Of a stretch of 48,320 bases of DNA, positions 41,345 through 48,320 are shown piece by piece. Location of the stretch: the NCBI RefSeq assembly GCF_019649055.1, contig NW_026570548.1:1-48320 (forward strand), written 5' to 3'. The DNA is from Paramacrobiotus metropolitanus (lineage: Eukaryota; Tardigrada; Eutardigrada; Parachela; Macrobiotidae). The translations under genes and the position numbers were made by a program. The notes beneath the pieces were generated by a model, which did no database searches, had not been told where the DNA came from, and saw only the letters and a program-made list of their open reading frames with translations. The stretch's first letter is position 1, and the number at the start of each line of letters is the position of its first letter.

Positions 41345-44300
41345 ATGGGAGTACTGTTGTCAAAATTCAGGGTACGTGAAAGTCCTCAAAATCATGAAAA
41401 GCGCTTACTATAGACTATAGTTATTGCAGTAACTCTGTAACTAGGTACCTGAATATCGTTATTGTTTGCTTGATTTGAAGATTTGAGGCTCTTTTGCTTG
41501 ATAGTTACGCTTACTTTTAGGAAGCTCTCTTTGCTCCTTTTGTATTGTATAACGTTAACTTAGTTATTTTCAGAAAGCGAAGATCGAAGAGACTGCTGAA
41601 GAAAAATTGGCAAAAATTGAATCTCAGATCAAAAGCCTGGACGAAATTATCCAGCAGGATCGGCAACGGGAGAAACGCATCTGGGCTAGTTTCCTCTTTA
41701 TCACGGGATTCCTCTACGTTACCGTTGCGGGTATTCTCCATTTCTTTGTTCTGGAGCGCAGCACAATAATCGATTATGCGAAATTGGTTCTCATTTGGAT
41801 CACCCCAATCTTTCTGTGAGTGAGGCGAAGGATGTTGGAGCTGTGTAGTTTCTGCAGCTTTCTCGCTTTTGCCTTCTGGCTTGCCTCAGTTTTGACGGGT
41901 TTTTAATTATTAGTTTAATGCGTATTATAACGCGGGGCCATATGGGCGCCACGCGTATCCTCGACAGCGAACAGCGTGAACCCGGATGAGGCTTTATTGC
42001 CGAATCTAATGCGCACCGTGGCGCAGCAACACCAAAACTAATGAGGAAGGATCCTGCAGCCAGTGCAACTGTGCTGCAGGTCCGTCAAAACAGCGCAGCA
42101 ATGTGCGGGGGGGAAATCCCCAGAAACAGCGAATAGCTACTCAGGAGGGCGGGGCGTCCCGCCCTTACACCCTTTGCAGGCATCGCTACGTCCTCGGAGC
42201 GAAATCTCCCAGGATTCGGAGGATCCGCACCCCCGCCGGTTCGGCTCATGTTGGGTTCCGGGTCAGTTCGGTCCGGTTCGGGCGGTTAATCCGGTCGGCT
42301 CGGTTCCAGTTTGGTCGGCTCAAATCCGGTTCGGCTCAGGTTGGGTTCCGGGTCAGGTCGGCTCCGGTTCGGTCCGAGTCAACCGTCTGGGTCAACGCAC
42401 TGTCGCGCCAGATCCAGGGTCCAACCCGGAAACGGGTGAATTCCGTAGTTTCTTCCAGCAAGGGAAAGGTCACGTTCTGGGGAAATTTGGGCAGGGGTTT
42501 GGGGTCTATGTGGCCCGTGACCCTGCAAAAAAACAAAGCACGCAAATCCGCGGTGAAATCCACTGCTCCGTCCGGGGGATGTCGCCGTCCCAGGAAGTTC
42601 GGGCAGTGTTTTGGTGGGGGAATTCTTCGGCGTGGTGCTGGTGGTCGATCCGTGCCGTTGGGATCGGAGTTGGTGCTGCTGTTGGCGGTGTATCCGTTAT
42701 GGTTTCCCGCTGGTCCGGGTCGCGTTCGCCGTCGGCATCGCAGGAGGCAATTCTCGCTCCACGGCATCGCAGGAGGCGTTTCTCGCTCCGCGGCATCTCC
42801 GTCCAGTTTGGGAGGCATGTCGTCGCGGGGAGGCGTCCATCTCCGTCAGTTGGGAGAGGAATCCGTCACGTTCCGCGAGAATGGGGGGGCGTTTGTAGCT
42901 CCACACCCAGGGGTTAAATTGGCTCAAATAATCAGAGGAGCCGTGCGCGGGCGTGCACGGCCTGGCTCGTAACCAACGATCTGCTACCATATAACGCGGG
43001 GCCATATGGGCGCCACGCGTATCCTCGACAGCGAACAGCGTGAACCCGGATGAGGCTTTATTGCCGAATCTAATGCGCACCGTGGCGCAGCAACACCAAA
43101 ACTAATGAGGAAGGATCCTGCAGCCAGTGCAACTGTGCTGCAGGTCCGTCAAAACAGCGCAGCAATGTGCGGGGGGGAAATCCCCAGAAACAGCGAATAG
43201 CTACTCAGGAGGGCGGGGCGTCCCGCCCTTACAGTATAATTATATTCTCTTAGAGGTAATAAAATTGTGTACTTATACCGGAAATTACGTACAGTTGTAT
43301 AATTGCGCATGTAAAGTTTTATTAACTGCGTTTTAATTCTGTAAAGTTTAGCGACGGGAAACCGCAAAAATATTGAAGTGATTGAAATCTGGTGTAATTT
43401 TAAAATTAAAATGCAAGCTGTAAATTGAAGTAATTACAATGTAGATGAATAGACTGATTATTATTGATTTATATTTATTTAATAACGCACAGATGGTTGG
43501 AATAGCTTTGATGTGATTATGGTGTTGAAGATGATAACGATGATTAATTTTGATAATATCCGCTTGCGTGTTGCAGATTGTTTCTGTGTGGCCCACGCTT
43601 TTTATTGTCGTATGGAAATCTTAATAATTAATTTCTGCAAGACGTGTGTGTGCGATGTGAAGATAAAATCGAATATGTTATTTTGTTTTTAGCATTTATT
43701 TCCTCCAAAGATGGATCCCTTGGTATTTTGAGCGTCGAATTCTAGTGAAAAAAGAGAAACTTATCAAATTCCGTCAAGATAAGAAGAAGATCCTGGATCA
43801 CGTGCGAGACAATGAGCCATACAATAAAGCTAAAGCTATTCTGGAGAAATACGACCCGCTTTCCGTCACACCACGGGGCTCCACTCAGGCCGTGCCTTCC
43901 CATCCCCAGGTCCGTTCGGGCAGCAATGTGAGCCTGACGAAAATGCCTGTGACACCGTTTCCCGCCACCGCAGCACCGGGTCCACGCCCTCCTTTACCCC
44001 AGCCCCGTCCAGGCGCCAATAATTTTTACCCGCCGCCATATGCGCCGCAAAATCGTGATTTGGTCTATGGTCGACCGCCACAAATCAAGCACCGCACCAC
44101 CATGGATCGTATGCTGGATTTTCTCGTTAAGGATGGCCCGGAGAACCGTATGGCGTTGATATGCCGGAATTGTGGGGCGCATAATGGGTTGGTTATGCTG
44201 GATGAATTTGATTATACAGGTAAAAAATACTGTAATTAAAAACACGTTTTTCTTCACTGCGAGAATGTACTAGCTAGCAGTAAAGATAAAATCGATGTAC

Positions 44301-44943
44301 AAGTAGTAGTGAAATGATGCGAGTTAACGCACTCCAAATTTGAGTGTGTTGAATTTCTGATTGATATTGTTTGCACCGATTGGTTGCTGATTTTTGGTTG
44401 TTGTTTGATTTTTCTTTGGCTACGTTTTATGCCACAGTGGCTCTTTTCTTCAAATACCAGTACACTGTGACTGTTTTACATAACTGTTTTAGCTTCTTTT
44501 CTGGCGAAAATTGTTTTATTTTGTGAAAATAGTTGTTGCCCGTTTTTAGGATTTAAATGTTTCGAGTGTCTCGTAAGCCTCGTCCGATTGTTTCGCGACC
44601 GAGCATAAGCGCGGAAGGACAGCGCAGCGGATCCTTTCCTCTAACCGGCTCATTGGACAACCAGTTCGAGTCGTCCAGCTCATCAGAGGAAGAAGATGAG
44701 ACCACCGCTACCCGCATCGCGGAAGAAGAAACACCGGTGCATCAGGCCACCGTCAAATCAGCGGCGACCATTTTCCAGCATGAAGATATACCGCGCGCTT
44801 CCGTGGCGGCTGTGGATCCGAGTTTGGAGGAAAGTGATACGGGCAGTGAGAGCGATGTGGAGGAGGAGGATTCACCGCCCGACAGCTCACCGACGGCGGC
44901 ACCGTTGTCGGTGGAAGCCGAGCGTCCCGCCGTTGTGGCCTGA
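41345..44943 (+). CDS. LNPK: Lunapark, ER three-way-junction protein
   Basis: Exons 41345-41371 (MGVLLSKFR), 41574-41815, 43693-44219 and 44550-44943; about 396 residues. In order: N-terminal myristoylation-like MG, coiled coil (about 10-40), two membrane segments ('FITGFLYVTVAGILHFF' and 'LVLIWITPIFLLIYF'), a basic coiled coil ('DKKKILDHVRDNEPYNKAKA', 'ILEKYDP'), a Pro-rich stretch, then the Lunapark zinc ribbon 'MDRMLDFLVKDGPENRMALI' with C-R-N-C and F-K-C-F-E-C, and an acidic tail. Vertebrate Lunapark has the same order and stabilises ER tubule junctions. At the last junction the frame breaks: the acceptor at 44549 keeps F-K-C-F-E-C but hits a stop 13 codons later, whereas the long acidic tail is in another frame. 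Intron 2 carries a TRIM element. Confidence 0.85.
41926..42169 (-). repeat. Left LTR (3' LTR) of the TRIM element
   Basis: A 244-bp direct repeat, essentially identical to 42990-43233. On the minus strand it starts TGTAAGGGCGGG and ends CGTTATA. A polypurine stretch GCAAAGGG (42170-42177) directly precedes it on that strand. Confidence 0.9.
42962..42989 (-). other. Primer-binding site complementary to initiator tRNA-Met
   Basis: TGGTAGCAGA followed by TCGTTGGTT on the minus strand directly abuts the 5' LTR. Initiator tRNA-Met ends UCUGCUACCA, complementary to the first ten bases. Similarity weakens further in, but a T-arm-like GGTTACGAGCC follows. Confidence 0.8.
42990..43233 (-). repeat. 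Right LTR (5' LTR) of the TRIM element
   Basis: 244-bp copy of 41926-42169 at an offset of 1064. Flanked on its right by the GTAT target duplication. Confidence 0.9.
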
Positions 44944-46204
44944 CTGGAATTATGCTTCCGCTTCGTAGTTAATATGTAGTTGTGCTCAAAGTGTGGTTGG
45001 GAATTGGTAGAGGCTATCTAGTCGTTTTTGTCTCAAGATATCAGCGGGATTGTTTTTGGGAATTGGCTTGAGACCCTCCTTAATGTTAAGTATTTCAGTG
45101 ACAGTTTGCTTTGTGGAATAATCGCTTCCAGCGTTTCTCACTATTTGCATTGCATATCTGCTCAGCAGATGTGCAGATTTGCTATTGTGTCATCGACAGT
45201 TTCACCATCGTTTGTGAAGTAAAAATCAAATGCGGTATTCCTGCTGGTTGTTGCTCGGAAGTGTCCTTTAGTGTGTTCGTGGATAAAACGTATGTGCCTT
45301 TGAATCTGGCACAGTATCTGCCTGTACATGTCGGCTGATGGATACTCGTATTACAATAATATGTAACGATATTCCTGTCATGTACGCTCGCTTATGAAGC
45401 GGTTGTAAATTGTGTTAAAGCATTTTATCAGCAGCACCCGGCAATTTTCCAGCCCAGGTCCTTGGAAGTCTTTCCTTTCATATTGACGGCAGATAATGAT
45501 TGATTACTTTATGGTTGTATATGGTGCGCGAAAAGGTGAGCACTGTCCTTATTTCTCACTTACGATAATTTATCTTTAAAGGGAAATTCATATGGTGCAA
45601 TACTTACAAACTGAAACTGCAATGATATGTTACAGCTAATTCCAAGCTCCCGAATGGAATTTTTAGGAAAATACCACAATATTCTGCAATTTCAAAGATA
45701 ACAGCCAGTAAGTTTTGACGTGGCTAGCTGTAGTGTGGTCGCTAAATCTTAACTGACTCGACCAAAAACTTTTAACAAGTATTTTTTCAGTTATCAGAAG
45801 GCCAGTTTTTCACTTTCGAGCAGAATAACTAACCTTTTCAACTGTAACTACCTCTACCGTTTATTCCGATATTAACGTAGTACAACTCCGACCTTTCCGC
45901 TAAAGCCAAGTCTGCCAAGATGATTCGGACAGGCTAGCAGATTTTACATGACCAAAACTACAGAACTTTGGGTTTGCAAATTGCCACCAGACTGATCAAT
46001 CTAAATGGCAATAAACGACTAAGACAGCATTAACAATTTAACATGAAACATACAGCAAACTGCGGCACGCAGCAAATCCCAAAACAGGGAAAGCCCCTAA
46101 TCAACACACAGCAAAAACACAGAAACCCAAAACAATTCCATACAAAAAGAAAAGATCGTCATGACCCGAGGAAAACGATTCCTCTCCATCGTCCGATCAC
46201 ACTC
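44944..46204. other. Intergenic region between convergent Lunapark and U2SURP
   Basis: Non-coding. It holds the 3' UTRs of both genes. ORFs present are short and without recognisable domains. No repeat or RNA gene is seen. Confidence 0.5.
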
Positions 46205-48020
<1,816 letters not shown>

Positions 48021-48320
48021 CTACGGCAAAACGTCAGCGTCAGGATTTATATAATATTGACCGTAACGTAATCACTTAAGATTTCAAAACAAAAATACTT
48101 TAAAATTGCAAAATTGCCTGAAACAAACAATGTGCAACTGACAGCTTCCGTTAACGCAACAAGAATTTTCGACTGTTTTCAGGAATGCGCAAAAACCGGT
48201 AAAATCTCCACAATCACGATCACAATTAAAAAGGTATTTAAATCTTACACCACAGCAATGCCTCTTACCCATTCCTGTAGTACCCGGCATTCTGCACGTG
48301 GCCACTGCTGCTGTTGTGGA
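48021..48320 (-). other. Upstream U2SURP intron (window edge)
   Basis: The minus strand shows a splice acceptor (GCCGTAG) at 48021 and no confident coding sequence up to the edge. A donor-like GGAATGG/GTAAGAGG at 48269 might end a further exon, but its translation does not match U2SURP convincingly. Confidence 0.4.

Larger units (their letters stand above)
41926..43233 (-). mobile_element. Non-autonomous LTR retrotransposon (TRIM-like) in Lunapark intron 2
   Basis: Two near-identical 244-bp LTRs flank an 820-bp interior. GTAT is duplicated on both sides (41922-41925, 43234-43237). On the minus strand the primer-binding site starts immediately after the 5' LTR: TGGTAGCAGATCGTTGG (42989 downwards). 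Its first ten bases match the complement of the 3' end of eukaryotic initiator tRNA-Met. The interior encodes no gag or pol motifs. It has GC-rich internal repeats, for example GGTTCGGCTCA...GGGTTCCGGGTCAG at about 42239 and 42331, and CTCGCTCC(A/G)CGGCATC at 42754 onwards. LTR ends are TG...TA rather than the usual TG...CA. Near-identity of the LTRs means recent insertion. Confidence 0.88.

Noticed and set aside
42063-42972. Overlapping ORFs of 284 and 289 codons on the plus strand
   Set aside because: They run from inside an LTR through the GC-rich TRIM interior, have no domain similarity, and the element is oriented on the other strand.

Overview
The window is eukaryotic, from a compact animal genome. 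Genes have short GT-AG introns, and two conserved metazoan genes can be read through their exons: Lunapark (plus strand, 41345-44943) and the 3' part of U2SURP/SR140 (minus strand, about 46205-48020). The rest is lineage-specific gene families and transposons. Gene style and a tandem family of F-box proteins with an unfamiliar N-terminal domain make me favour a tardigrade (Hypsibius-like). That is recollection and inference, not a search result.

Layout. Positions 1-10620 hold a Ty3/gypsy-type LTR retrotransposon on the minus strand. It has a very long gag with a CCHC knuckle, then a protease, long repeat-rich linker ORFs and the start of reverse transcriptase, which is cut by the window edge. 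Its frame breaks many times. It is packed with the octamer AAAGGTCA (about 65 AAGGTCA cores by eye, both strands, all frames) and with small hairpins whose stems vary but stay complementary around a fixed TTACTTT loop. Both look like nucleotide-level features and are the most unusual signals in the window. Positions 10346-10605 look like its CCAAT/CRE promoter.

Positions 13050-32924 are a birth-and-death cluster of one three-exon F-box family. Copy A was split by a foldback transposon four codons after its ATG. Copies B and D are intact. Copy C is a pseudogene, one copy is decayed and inverted, and there is an orphan last exon. The introns and flanks are loaded with a nested hAT-like element, a foldback MITE, an 11-copy 109-bp minisatellite and fragments of a non-LTR endonuclease domain. 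A second member of the foldback family lies at 33620-34348.

Positions 35268-40521 carry two tandem beta-lactamase-related serine hydrolase genes. The first lacks the exons with the catalytic serine; the second is nearly complete. Lunapark follows, with a small non-autonomous LTR element (TRIM) in its second intron. The minus-strand U2SURP gene converges on it. Both conserved genes show single-base frame breaks, so some 'pseudogene' frameshifts elsewhere could be sequence errors.
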